The notes: a model not told the origin generated them from the letters alone. A stretch of DNA of 64,000 nt from CAYHCE01 sp964355015 (GCA_964355015.1 CAYHCE010000018.1:9318-73317); one strand, 5' to 3'. Shown: positions 15,994 to 24,437, counted from the first letter of the stretch. Made by a program: numbers and translations.

Positions 15994-16401
15994 TCAGCGG
16001 GCCAGGCTGTCGCGATGCAGGGCCTGAATCGCGTCGAGGATCTGGCCGGCCTTGCCGCCGGGCAGATCGAGCCGGACAGCCAGTCCCTGCAGAAAGACGC
16101 GTTCGCTTGACACCATCACCCGATCGGAGTGCACGAGCTGAGCGGCCACGGCCAGAGCCGTTTCGCGTTGCGCGAGGTTGAGAGCGGGCACCGCCGCCGC
16201 CACGAGCCCGTCGGTCCCCTGCTCCCGCAGTTCCTTCAGCAGGGCGTCGAAGAGATCGCCCATCTGCTCCTCCGACTGATCGGCGTAGGGGGTGCGGTGC
16301 TCCAGCTGGCCGCGCAAGGCAAGGGCCTCCTCCTTGCCCAGCTGCCCGTCACAGGCCACAGCCGCCAGGGCGATCGCGGCAAAGGCCTTGCTGGCATCCA
16401 T
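15994..16401 (-). CDS. TerB-like (tellurite resistance TerB family) protein
   Basis: 135 residues from the ATG at 16401. The all-helical TerB-like fold is indicated by AFAAIALAAVACDGQLGKEEA at about 6-26 and a second repeat QRETALAVAAQLVHSDRVMVSSERVFLQGLA, each with acidic residues that could bind metal. Such proteins are common in cyanobacteria as single-domain proteins; the tellurite name reflects the family and does not show function. It is the first gene of the minus-strand run leading through psb32 and pxcA to cobU and trmL, separated from psb32 by 28 bases. It is divergent from the CCB-like gene, with 140 bases between the starts. Confidence 0.85.
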   Translation of the reverse strand: MDASKAFAAIALAAVACDGQLGKEEALALRGQLEHRTPYADQSEEQMGDLFDALLKELREQGTDGLVAAAVPALNLAQRETALAVAAQLVHSDRVMVSSERVFLQGLAVRLDLPGGKAGQILDAIQALHRDSLAR

Positions 16402-16541
16402 CAGGGCTCGTGGCAACTGAACCCATTGCAGCAGGGGCGGCGCCGGGCGGCACCCCGGGTGGGGATTCATGTCTTCGTTCCTGGTCGTATGCCGCGGCAG
16501 ACTGTGGGAAATCGATCAGCCCGCGGCGCTGCCTGCCCGCC

Positions 16542-17225
16542 ATGCCCGCTCCGGCCCGTTTCTGCCTGGTGGCCGGGCTGCTCGGCCTGCTGCTCTGCCT
16601 GTTCAACCAAGGCAGCGCCGCCGAGCTCACCCCGGCGCTGGAGCGGGCCGCCGTGCTGGCCAGCCTGATGGCCGTGGGCCTGATGCTGGTGGCCGTGCTC
16701 TGGACACGGGCCACACCAGCCGCTCCCACCCGGGCGGAGCTGGCCGGGGATCAGGGGCTGGAGCTGCAAGCGGGTCTGCCCGGGGAGCTGGCCCGGGAGC
16801 TGGCCTGGGGCAGCCACATGCTGCTCAGCGCCACGCCCGCGGCCACCGTGCTGCTGCACTGGAGCGGCCGCTGCCTGCTCCGCCGCGGGGTGCTCGGAGC
16901 TGCACCCTTCCAGCCAGGATCGGTCTGCGAGCGAGCGCGAAGCAGCGGCAGGGCCATCTCCCTGGTGAACCTGCGGCTGTACCCGGCGCGCGAGGAGTTC
17001 AGCAGCCTGCCGGAGGGGACCCCGGCCGTGCTGGTCCAGCCGATCGGTGCGGACGGCTGGCTGGTGCTGGGGGGCTGGTCGCCACGCTGCTTCAGCCGCA
17101 GCGACGAGGTTTGGGTGGAGGGCTGGGCCCTGAAGCTCAGAACGTCACTGGAGGCCTGGAGCGGGGCCGATCCGATGGGGGAGGCACCTGCAGCTGGGAC
17201 TGCACCCGACCCCCCGGCGTCGTGA
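16542..17225 (+). CDS. CCB2/CCB4-like cofactor assembly of complex C protein
   Basis: 227 residues from the ATG at 16542. Two membrane segments occur early (LVAGLLGLLLCLF and VLASLMAVGLMLVAVLW), followed by a soluble domain with LPGELARELAWGSHMLLSATPA and VLLHWSGRCLLRRG. Two-helix proteins like this in cyanobacteria are annotated as CCB2/CCB4-type factors that attach heme ci to cytochrome b6 of the cytochrome b6f complex. I recognise the general pattern, not a decisive motif, so the name is tentative. The last 89 bases overlap the 3' end of the convergent lptC gene. Confidence 0.65.
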   Translation: MPAPARFCLVAGLLGLLLCLFNQGSAAELTPALERAAVLASLMAVGLMLVAVLWTRATPAAPTRAELAGDQGLELQAGLPGELARELAWGSHMLLSATPAATVLLHWSGRCLLRRGVLGAAPFQPGSVCERARSSGRAISLVNLRLYPAREEFSSLPEGTPAVLVQPIGADGWLVLGGWSPRCFSRSDEVWVEGWALKLRTSLEAWSGADPMGEAPAAGTAPDPPAS

Positions 17226-18288
17226 ACTCCGCGAGTCCCTTATCGCCGACCCTGCCGCTGAGTTGCTCGCTGCGCGTGATCTGTCGGTTGGCATCGCGCT
17301 CGAGCCGAACGCCTCCACTGGCATCGATTGCCCGGGTGACCCAGTTCCAGCGGCACTGCTGAGCCCACAGCCGCTCCCCGGGCTGACGCAGGTGACACTC
17401 CGATGGGATGAACGCCGTCCGTTCCGCGAGGCGCAACTCCAGGGAGCCACCGCTCACACTGAGCTTGTCGGCCCTTCCCGTGAACGGCAGTTCCGTGCTC
17501 AGTCGCTTGTCGCGCACGTTCCAGCGGAGGCGCTGGGCGTCGACGACAGCCTTCTGAGCCGGATCGACGAACCGCACCGGCGCCAGGGCATCCACCACTT
17601 CCTCGCGGGTGTTGCCCTCCAGAGACGAGGCCGTCAGCGTCTGGACGCGGCCCTTCTCGCCGGCCGGCCGCCGCTCCCCCTTCACCGGTCCCGCGGCCTT
17701 GAGCGCGCCGCTGCGGGGGAACCAGTCGGCCCGGCTGACCCGCAGGTCGATCTCCGGCTGCTGCAGCCGGGTGGGTCCGCGCAGCTCCAGCTTGTCCTTG
17801 TTCAGCAGGAAGCGGGCCGTGCCGGCCGTGAGGCGGGAGGAGCGCTCGGTGACCATCGGCCGTCGATCGATTTCCATCAGCGAGCGACTGGGGATCCAGC
17901 GCACCCGATCACCGCTGATCAGCACCGGCGTGTCACCCCCAACCAGCTGGATGCGCACGGCACCTTCCAGCTGGATCACCTCGCCATCATTGATGACGGT
18001 GCCGCTGATGGCCTGGATCCGATAGCGCGGCTTGCCTGCGGCGAAGACCACCCCCCGGGGCTGCCTGGCCTGGGCGACCCGTCGCTGCAGGTCGTAGCGG
18101 GCCTCCGGGCTGGTCAGCTCCCAGGCCGGCAGGCCCTTGCCGTCCTGCTGGCGCAGGTTCAGGGAACGGAACACGAAGGGCTGGGATTTCGGCTGCGGCT
18201 GCGGTGCACGGGAGCAGCCCAGCAGGGTACCCAGCGGCAGAACGAGGGCGAGCAGCAGGGGCAGCGAACGTCTCACGAGGAGCGTCAC
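17137..18288 (-). CDS. lptC: LptC-like lipopolysaccharide transport protein (lipoprotein)
   Basis: 383 residues from a GTG at 18288. The start is a lipoprotein signal: RRSLPLLLALVLPLGTLLGC, with the lipobox LLGC giving Cys as first mature residue. The body is a long all-beta stretch with repeats such as ISGTVINDGEVIQLEGAVRI and LTAGTARFLLNKDKLELRG, characteristic of the OstA/LptC jellyroll fold that bridges LPS from inner to outer membrane. At 383 residues it is longer than enterobacterial LptC, as in other cyanobacteria. The GTG overlaps the metG stop (GTGA), so it is translationally coupled to metG. Its 3' end overlaps the CCB-like gene by 89 bases. Confidence 0.85.
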   Translation of the reverse strand: MTLLVRRSLPLLLALVLPLGTLLGCSRAPQPQPKSQPFVFRSLNLRQQDGKGLPAWELTSPEARYDLQRRVAQARQPRGVVFAAGKPRYRIQAISGTVINDGEVIQLEGAVRIQLVGGDTPVLISGDRVRWIPSRSLMEIDRRPMVTERSSRLTAGTARFLLNKDKLELRGPTRLQQPEIDLRVSRADWFPRSGALKAAGPVKGERRPAGEKGRVQTLTASSLEGNTREEVVDALAPVRFVDPAQKAVVDAQRLRWNVRDKRLSTELPFTGRADKLSVSGGSLELRLAERTAFIPSECHLRQPGERLWAQQCRWNWVTRAIDASGGVRLERDANRQITRSEQLSGRVGDKGLAEFTTPGGRVQSQLQVPPPSDRPRSRPPVTF

Positions 18289-19868
18289 AGTCCGTCGCCC
18301 AGTTCGAGCCGGGCCATCACCGGCGCAGGCTCCGGCAGAAGCGCACCGGCGTCCAGTCCGCCCCACTGCAGCTGTTCCAGCCAGGGCCTGGCGGCGGCGG
18401 CAGGCGCATCCGTGGAGGGCGGACCGCTCAGCAAGGGCCGCTGGCCCAGCTGCAGCAACATCCGTTCGGAGAGATCCGGCAGCAGCGAAGCGATCAGCAG
18501 GGCGACATGCCGGGCCGCCTCCAGCACCGCATAGAGGTCGTCGGCCACTTGCTGGCGTTGATCCTCCTGCTTCATGCGGCTCCAGGGCGCCTGCTCATTG
18601 AGATAGCCGTTGGCGGTGATGGCCAGCTGCAGCGCCGCTTCCGCCGCCTGGCGGAAGTCGAGGCGCTCCATTCCTTCCAGCACCTGCTCGCGGGCACCGG
18701 CAGCCACCAGGGCGAGCGGATGGGTCCCGTCCACGGACGCGGCGGCCGGCGGCACGGCGCCGTCGAACCAGCGCCGCGCCATCGAGGAGGTGCGGTTCAG
18801 CAGGTTGCCGATCGTGTTGGCCAGGTCGTTGTTGACGAGGTCGATGAAGCGCTGCTGCTGCACATCGCCGTCCTCACCGAAGGGAATGTCGCGCAGCAGG
18901 TACCAGCGCACCGCATCCCGCCCCCAGCGTTCGAGCAGCTCGGCCGGATCGAGCACGTTGCCGAGTGACTTGCCCATCTTCTGGCCCTCCCGGGTGAGGA
19001 AGCCGTGTCCGAACACCTGAGCCGGCAGGTCCAGACCGGCCGAAAGCAGCATGGCGGGCCAGTAGACGGCATGAAAACGCAGGATGTCCTTGCCGATCAC
19101 GTGGACCCGGGCCGGCCAGCCCCGCTGGGACACCAGGTTGAGGTCGGCGGGATCCGCAGGATCCAGCAGGGCCGTGAGGTAGCCCACCAGGGCGTCGAAC
19201 CAGACGTAAAATGTGTGCTCCGGATGGCCGGGCACCGGGATGCCCCAGGGCAGGTTGAGGCGTGAGATCGAGAAATCACGCAGACCCTGGGCCACGAAGT
19301 TCTCCACCTCGCGGCGACGCCCGGCGGGGGCAATGAAATCAGGACGGGCGATCAGTGCCTCGATCGCCGTCTGATAGCGGGAGAGTCGGAAGAAGAGGTT
19401 CAGCTCGTCGCGCCACTCGAGTGGGCGCTGATGGATGGGGCACTGAGGCTTGCTGGCCTCGGCGGAATCGTCCTTGAACTCCTCGCAGGCCACGCAGTAC
19501 CAACCCCGCTGCCGGCCCTCCACCACGTCGCCGGAGGCTTCGACACGCCGGTAGAACTGCTCGACGATCAGGTGATGACGGCTTTCGCTGGTGCGGATGA
19601 ACCGGTCGTTGCCGATCTGCCAGCGCCGCCAGAGGTCGCGGTACAGGGCGCTGACCTGATCGCAGTGGGCCTGGGGCGACAGCCCGGCCGCCTCGGCGGT
19701 CCGCTGGATCTTGAGCCCGTGCTCGTCGCAGCCGGTGATGAAGAGCACCCGCTCCCCCTTCAGACGCTGGAAGCGAGCCAGGGCGTCGCAGGCCAGGGTG
19801 GTGTAGGCGCTACCGAGATGGGGCTTGTCGTTGACGTAGTAGAGGGGGGTGGTGAGGGTGTAGGTCAT
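18285..19868 (-). CDS. metG: Methionyl-tRNA synthetase
   Basis: 527 residues, a class I synthetase charging tRNA-Met. The HIGH-like motif is PHLGSAYT at about residues 16-23. A zinc knuckle lies at CVACEEF...CPIHQ near 125-145. The KMSKS-like loop is KMGKSLGN near residue 300, and the anticodon-binding helices follow. No C-terminal EMAP/Arc1p tRNA-binding extension is present, as in the shorter bacterial and organellar forms. The stop overlaps the GTG of lptC. The ATG at 19868 lies close to the oppositely oriented gene region at 19964. Confidence 0.96.
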   Translation of the reverse strand: MTYTLTTPLYYVNDKPHLGSAYTTLACDALARFQRLKGERVLFITGCDEHGLKIQRTAEAAGLSPQAHCDQVSALYRDLWRRWQIGNDRFIRTSESRHHLIVEQFYRRVEASGDVVEGRQRGWYCVACEEFKDDSAEASKPQCPIHQRPLEWRDELNLFFRLSRYQTAIEALIARPDFIAPAGRRREVENFVAQGLRDFSISRLNLPWGIPVPGHPEHTFYVWFDALVGYLTALLDPADPADLNLVSQRGWPARVHVIGKDILRFHAVYWPAMLLSAGLDLPAQVFGHGFLTREGQKMGKSLGNVLDPAELLERWGRDAVRWYLLRDIPFGEDGDVQQQRFIDLVNNDLANTIGNLLNRTSSMARRWFDGAVPPAAASVDGTHPLALVAAGAREQVLEGMERLDFRQAAEAALQLAITANGYLNEQAPWSRMKQEDQRQQVADDLYAVLEAARHVALLIASLLPDLSERMLLQLGQRPLLSGPPSTDAPAAAARPWLEQLQWGGLDAGALLPEPAPVMARLELGDGL

Positions 19869-19963
19869 CGGCGATGGTGAAGGGCCCGCTGCGCCGCCAA
19901 AGCGGCCCCGCGCCGGGGCCGGATCCTACCCAGCGCTCTCTGCCTTCCCGACCGGACCCTGCG

Positions 19964-20062
19964 ATGCCCCCAGCGGACCCCGCCAGCCAGCCACCTTCCG
20001 AGCCGAACCGCAGCACGCTCAGCCTGGCGGCTCTCAGCGACATTGAGGACGAAGCCGAATGA
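19964..20062 (+). CDS. Possible 32-residue leader protein, coupled to oxidoreductase gene
   Basis: From the ATG at 19964 a 32-codon frame encodes a Pro/Ser-rich start (PPADPASQPPSEPNRS) and a helical acidic end (TLSLAALSDIEDEAE). Its TGA overlaps the ATG of the FAD oxidoreductase as ATGA, the arrangement typical of coupled genes. Against it, the frame is short and no clear Shine-Dalgarno is visible (GGACCCTGCG precedes it). The LSLAALSDIEDEAE end looks like real protein more than chance. I know of no function, and it may be a small protein, a leader peptide or a chance frame. Confidence 0.4.
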   Translation: MPPADPASQPPSEPNRSTLSLAALSDIEDEAE

Positions 20063-21891
20063 GCAGCAGCGACGATCGCGCCGCCGTGGTGGTGTGGGGA
20101 GGTGGCAGCGGCGGTGTGGCTGCGGCCCTGCAGGCTGCCCGCGGCGGGGCCGACACCCTGCTGCTGACCCCGGGGCCCTGGCTGGGGGGGATGGTGAGTG
20201 CCGCTGGAGTCTGCGCCCCCGACGGCAACGAACTGAGCCCCTGGCAGACCGGGCTCTGGGGGGGCCTGTTGCGGGCCCTGCAGCGGCAGGAACCCGAGGG
20301 ACTCGATCAGAATTGGGTGAGCTGCTTCGGCTGGCGCCCGGCCAGCGCAGAGCGGATCCTGCAGGACTGGGTGGCCGCGGAGCCACGGCTGCGCTGGTGG
20401 AGTGGCTGCAGCCTCAGGGGGGTGCGCCGCAGCGGAGCCCGCCTGACGGCGATCGAACTCGAAAGGGGCGGAGTGCCGCTGCGCGTGGGTCTGGATCTGG
20501 CGATCGACGGCAGCGATCGTGGCGAGCTGTTTCCCCTCGCCGATGCGCCGTTCCGGCTCGGCTGGGAGGCGCGGGAGGAGTGGGACGAACCCAGCGCACC
20601 GCCGCGTACGAGGCTGGAGCAGGAGCCCTTCTTCAGGAACCAGCCGGTGCAGTCGCCCACCTGGGTGGTGCTGGGGCGCCTGGGCAGCGGCGTCTGCCCG
20701 AGGGGCGTCGTACCGGCAGCGCCGTTCGAGCGAGCCACCGAGCGGTTCGGCCTGGAGCGCACCCTCACCTACGGGCGGCTGCCCGGCGGTCTGGTCATGC
20801 TGAACTGGCCTCTGCACGGCAACGACTGGCACGGGGATCTGGGCCGCGCCTTCCGGAACGATCCAGGCGCTGAAGCCCTGCTCTATCAGGAGATGCAGGC
20901 CCACAGCCTCGCTTTCGTCCGCGCCCTCGCAGAGGCCAGCGCCGGCTGGCTGGAAGCCGCCGGTGTGTTTCCCGCCCCGGACGGGTGCGCCACCGCCCTG
21001 AAGGGCGGCTCCCCGCTGGCCCTGATGCCCTACTGGCGGGAGGGCAGGCGGCTGGTCGGGCAGGCCCTCGTGCTGGAGCAGGATCTGCTGCCCCTTCCAC
21101 CCGGGGGCGCTGAGGTCGGCGGAGAAGAGGACAGCGGAGCGGGGGCCTGGATCGGACCCTTGCCATGTGACGACGCGGGCCGGATCACGGCGGTGGCGGT
21201 GGGCAACTACGCCAACGACCATCACTATCCCGGCGAAGACTGGCCCCTGGCCCCGAAGAGCTGCCGCTGGGGCGGTCGCTGGAGCGGCACGCCCTTCGCC
21301 ATCCCCTACGGCGCCCTGGTGAGCGCTCAGGTGGAGAACCTGCTGGCGGCGGAGAAGTGCTTCAGCTGCAGCCACATGGCCAACGGAGCCACCCGCCTCC
21401 AGCCCCTGATCCTCAACATCGGCCAGGCGGCCGGGGCTGCGGCAGCCCTCTGCGTGGCACGTTCCGTGCCGCCCGGCGCCCTGCCGGTGGATGCCCTGCA
21501 GGAGGCGCTGATCGCCGATCGCCTGGCCCCGGCCGGGCCCGTGCCCCTCTGGGACACCCCCTGGCACCATCCGGACTGGAGCGAACGGCAGCGGCGGGCG
21601 CTGCGCGATCCCGACCTGCTCAGCCGCGGCGGCCAGCTGCGGGAGACAGGGTCCTGCAGCCCGTACCAGGCTCCCGTCGAACCGCACGAAGACCGCTTCT
21701 CCGGCAGCCTGATGCCGGATGGGAGTGGCGGTTACAGACTCGAGACAGCCGGCAGGATCTGGCCGCTGATCACCCTGGAGCCAGCCCTGCACCAGTGGCT
21801 CCGCCGGCAGGACCGCCACTGCCAGGTGAGCCTGATCGGCGTGGCCAATCCCTGGGGCCCCTGGCTGAGGGTCTCCCGACTGGCGGACTAA
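20059..21891 (+). CDS. FAD-dependent oxidoreductase of unknown substrate
   Basis: 610 residues. The N-terminal FAD-binding fold has VVWGGGSGGVAAALQAARGG at about residues 11-30. The body has GLDLAIDGSDRGELFPLADAPFRLG, and the C-terminal FAD site has LLAAEKCFSCSHMANGATRLQPLILNIGQAAGAAAAL, the pattern of the FAD_oxidored (PF12831-type) family. Members often act on secondary metabolites or carotenoid-like substrates, but nothing here identifies the substrate. A Cys pair in KCFSCSH is notable and typical of the group. It lies behind a possible 32-residue coupled gene and its end overlaps the RNase gene by four bases. Confidence 0.8.
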   Translation: MSSSDDRAAVVVWGGGSGGVAAALQAARGGADTLLLTPGPWLGGMVSAAGVCAPDGNELSPWQTGLWGGLLRALQRQEPEGLDQNWVSCFGWRPASAERILQDWVAAEPRLRWWSGCSLRGVRRSGARLTAIELERGGVPLRVGLDLAIDGSDRGELFPLADAPFRLGWEAREEWDEPSAPPRTRLEQEPFFRNQPVQSPTWVVLGRLGSGVCPRGVVPAAPFERATERFGLERTLTYGRLPGGLVMLNWPLHGNDWHGDLGRAFRNDPGAEALLYQEMQAHSLAFVRALAEASAGWLEAAGVFPAPDGCATALKGGSPLALMPYWREGRRLVGQALVLEQDLLPLPPGGAEVGGEEDSGAGAWIGPLPCDDAGRITAVAVGNYANDHHYPGEDWPLAPKSCRWGGRWSGTPFAIPYGALVSAQVENLLAAEKCFSCSHMANGATRLQPLILNIGQAAGAAAALCVARSVPPGALPVDALQEALIADRLAPAGPVPLWDTPWHHPDWSERQRRALRDPDLLSRGGQLRETGSCSPYQAPVEPHEDRFSGSLMPDGSGGYRLETAGRIWPLITLEPALHQWLRRQDRHCQVSLIGVANPWGPWLRVSRLAD

Positions 21892-23918
21892 CGCGCCTCG
21901 AGCCGCAGCAGATCCGAAAGGGAATCCACCAGCTGCACGTGCACCCCGAGGGCATCGCCGGGCAGGCAACCCTCCGGGCAGCGCACCGGCTGGTCCATCG
22001 CCAGGGCCTCGAGATGGACCAGGCCAAGCCGGTCCTGGGGGCGCAGCCAGCGCAGGAAGATCCCGGCCCAGCGCGCGCCGCGGTGCTGTTCGAACCAGAC
22101 CTGCTGCCAGTGACGCTGATCCTCCCGGCTGATCTGGATCCCCTCCCGCAGCACCGGCTCCAGCTCCTGCAGCACCTCGCCGAGGGCCACCGCCTCGAGG
22201 GGAGTGCCGCCCTGGAGCTGGGCTCCCAGCTGACGCTGCACCAGCAGATCGCCGTACCGGCGGATGGGCGAGGTGGCCTGCACGTAGGCGGCCAGTCCGA
22301 GGCTGAAGTGGGGCGATGGGGTCACACCGGTGCTGCCGCGGCTGAGGCAGCGTCTGAGCGCCGCCAGGCGAACCGGTCCCTCCGGCAGGGCCTGGAGCTC
22401 CGCCGCTGGTGGCAGCTCGCAGGGGGGCTGGCCGCGGTAGGGCAGGGCCAGCCCGTGGCGGACGCCATGCTCGGCCACCACGGCACCCGCAAGGATCATC
22501 GCCTCGGCCACCAGGGAGCGGGCCGGCGAAGGATCGGTGATCTCCAGCTCTGCCAGCTCACCACGGCAGCGGATCCGTCCTTCGGGTTGCTCCATCAGCA
22601 GGGCTCCCTTGCCCTCACGCCACTGCCGCCGCCGTGCCAGCAGCCCGTGCAGGAGGGCCAGATCGGGCTCCTGGGGAGGGGCAAGATCGATCAGGGCATC
22701 CCCGTCGCCGTAGGTGAGCCGGTAGGTGGGGCGCACCCAGCTGCGCATCAGTTCATAGGTGGCCACGCCGCCATCCTCCGCGAGCTCGATGGCCAGGCTC
22801 CAGGCGGCGCAGCGTTGCCCCTGGCGCAGGCTGAACGGGCCTACGGCAAGGGGGAGGGGGAACATCGGCACGATGGCTGACGCAAGGTACAGGCTGGAGG
22901 CCCTCCGCCGCGCCTCCAGGTCGAGAGGCGAGCCGTGCGGCACCAGGCGACCGGGGTCGGCGATATGGACCCACAGACGGCGGCGGCCGTCCGCCAGGGT
23001 CTCGAGCGAGAGGGCGTCGTCGATCTCCTCGGTGTCGACGTCATCAAGGGTGTAGGAGCGCTGAGCGGTGAGATCGCAGCGCTCTGCGTCACCGGGCTGC
23101 TCCTCCCCGGCGCTGCCGGCCAGACGCTCGGCTTCCGCCAGCAACGCCGGCGTGAATCCCTCCTCCCAGACGGAGCGGCGCAGGGAGGGCAGGCCGTGGG
23201 GCTCCCACTGCCCCAGATCCACTAGCAGCCGGCGGATCGGGCCGGGCTCGGCGGCACAATGGGCCTGCTGCAGGGTGCGACGCAGCTCCGCTGGGAGGGG
23301 CGTGTCCGTGGCACCGGAGGCGAGCGCCAGAAGCAGCTCGAGCTGCAGGCGCTGGGGCTCGGCCAGGTCACCGGGATCGATCGGTCGGCGCTGGCGCAGC
23401 AGCTCGAACCAGTGCTCCTGTCGTTGCTCCTCCAGGGCACTGTGGCGCCGGTCATGGCGCAGCTGGCGCAGATCCCGCAGCGCACGAGGATGGAGGCGAC
23501 CCTGGCGCCAGCGGAACAGGAGCTGATTCGGCTGCTGAAGCAGGAGCCAGCAGGCCGCCCGGTCCGCCGGCGTGTCCGCGCTGGCCAGCAGACCCACCAG
23601 CTCCTCGAGCGGCAGTCCTGCGGCGTCAGCGGACCCATCGTTGACCAGCAGCAGCCAGGCGGCCGCCAGGTCACGGCGACTCGGGTTTGCCGCATCGAGA
23701 TCGGCCTCGCTGAGCTGCCAGGGCGGCTGCTCCAGCCGCGTGGGCACGGGCAGGCCCGGTGGCAGGGCAGCGATCAGGTCCAGCTGTCGCAGAGGCAGCT
23801 GCTCGGCTCGCCCCTGAAAGCCCACCCGCAGCCTGGCCCGGCTGCCTGTGAGGCTGTCGATCAGGCCCAGTTCGGCGCCTCTGGGCCCGCTCAGGCCAAC
23901 CAGATCACCCGGATGCAA
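21888..23918 (-). CDS. RNase II/R-family exoribonuclease
   Basis: About 676 residues from a TTG at 23918, which has a GGAG element 8 bases upstream. It degrades RNA 3'-to-5'. The catalytic RNB domain begins at SYTLDDVDTEEIDDALSLE near residue 290, with the Asp cluster (DTEEIDDA) that binds Mg2+, and includes HIADPGRLV, SLRQGQRCAAWS and ASSLYLASAIVPM. An N-terminal beta-rich region (HPGDLVGLSGPRGAELGL) and a beta-rich C-terminus flank it. Whether it is RNase II or RNase R cannot be fixed by eye. It is the third gene in rpmG-rpsR-RNase, an order found in other cyanobacteria; the 3' end overlaps the FAD gene by 4 bases. Confidence 0.9.
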   Translation of the reverse strand: MHPGDLVGLSGPRGAELGLIDSLTGSRARLRVGFQGRAEQLPLRQLDLIAALPPGLPVPTRLEQPPWQLSEADLDAANPSRRDLAAAWLLLVNDGSADAAGLPLEELVGLLASADTPADRAACWLLLQQPNQLLFRWRQGRLHPRALRDLRQLRHDRRHSALEEQRQEHWFELLRQRRPIDPGDLAEPQRLQLELLLALASGATDTPLPAELRRTLQQAHCAAEPGPIRRLLVDLGQWEPHGLPSLRRSVWEEGFTPALLAEAERLAGSAGEEQPGDAERCDLTAQRSYTLDDVDTEEIDDALSLETLADGRRRLWVHIADPGRLVPHGSPLDLEARRRASSLYLASAIVPMFPLPLAVGPFSLRQGQRCAAWSLAIELAEDGGVATYELMRSWVRPTYRLTYGDGDALIDLAPPQEPDLALLHGLLARRRQWREGKGALLMEQPEGRIRCRGELAELEITDPSPARSLVAEAMILAGAVVAEHGVRHGLALPYRGQPPCELPPAAELQALPEGPVRLAALRRCLSRGSTGVTPSPHFSLGLAAYVQATSPIRRYGDLLVQRQLGAQLQGGTPLEAVALGEVLQELEPVLREGIQISREDQRHWQQVWFEQHRGARWAGIFLRWLRPQDRLGLVHLEALAMDQPVRCPEGCLPGDALGVHVQLVDSLSDLLRLEAR

Positions 23919-23926
23919 GTGACAGG

Positions 23927-23930
23927 CTCC
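23927..23930 (-). promoter_or_regulatory. Ribosome binding site supporting TTG start of RNase gene
   Basis: GGAG on the minus strand, 8 bases before the TTG at 23918. It is the main reason to choose that unusual start codon. Confidence 0.55.
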
Positions 23931-23955
23931 GCAGCGGGAGGGGGGAACGGAGGGA

Positions 23956-24177
23956 TCAGCCCTCGGGGTTCACGAAGGGCAGCAGAGCCACGATGCGAGC
24001 TCGCTTGACGGAATTGGTGAGGTCGCGCTGCTGCTTGGCAGTGAGGCCGGTGAGCCGGCGGGGCAGGATCTTGCCGCGCTCGGTGATGAACTTCTTGAGA
24101 AGATCGACATCCTTGTAGTCGATCGGATCACCGGGCTTGATCGGTGAGAGACGCTTCTTGAAAAAGGAACTGGACAT
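23956..24177 (-). CDS. rpsR: 30S ribosomal protein S18
   Basis: 73 residues, full length. Part of the platform of the small ribosomal subunit, where it pairs with S6. The family pattern is clear: PIKPGDPIDYKDVDLLKKFI, then GKILPRRLTGLTAKQQRDL and SVKRARIVALLPF. It lies between rpmG and the RNase gene on the minus strand, with a 9-bp hairpin just upstream of its start. Confidence 0.98.
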   Translation of the reverse strand: MSSSFFKKRLSPIKPGDPIDYKDVDLLKKFITERGKILPRRLTGLTAKQQRDLTNSVKRARIVALLPFVNPEG

Positions 24178-24213
24178 GGATAACGGCTGAAAACGGGACG
24201 GAAAGACGTGATG

Positions 24214-24237
24214 GGGCCTCCGCGCTCACGGAGACCC
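24214..24237 (-). promoter_or_regulatory. Hairpin in the rpmG-rpsR spacer
   Basis: In the minus-strand transcript, GGGUCUCCG pairs with CGGAGGCCC around a UGAGCG loop: nine pairs, one of them G-U. It lies 5 bases past the rpmG stop and about 36 bases before the rpsR ATG. There is no U-tract, so a terminator is unlikely. A protein-binding or processing site that sets rpsR output is possible. Confidence 0.5.
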
Positions 24238-24242
24238 GACCC

Positions 24243-24437
24243 TCACTTGATCTCCTTGTGGACGGTGCTCTTGTTGCAGTGAGGGCAGAACTTCTTCAGT
24301 TCCAGCCGTTCTGTGGTGTTGCGGCGGTTCTTCTCGGTGGTGTAACGAGACACCCCCGGGGACCGCTTGGCGGGATTGGACCGGCATTCCGTGCACTCAA
24401 GAGTGATCACGAGCCGGACGCCCTTGTTCTTGGCCAT
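24243..24437 (-). CDS. rpmG: 50S ribosomal protein L33
   Basis: 64 residues, the larger, cysteine-containing form. It starts AKNKGVRLVITLECTECR with one CxxC (CTEC), has NRRNTTERLELKKFCPHCNKSTVHKEIK at the end with a second CxxC (CPHC). These four Cys are the zinc ligands of the C+ paralog type. It heads the rpmG-rpsR-RNase run; the divergent pheT start lies 110 bases away. Confidence 0.97.
   Translation of the reverse strand: MAKNKGVRLVITLECTECRSNPAKRSPGVSRYTTEKNRRNTTERLELKKFCPHCNKSTVHKEIK

Noticed and set aside
15994..16401. Tellurite resistance operon suggested by TerB
   Set aside because: Only a single TerB-like domain is found; no terA, terC, terD or terE is near, and the gene is in a photosynthesis-related run.
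19810..21969. A 719-codon minus-strand open frame
   Set aside because: It mirrors the FAD oxidoreductase gene and has no protein-like features.
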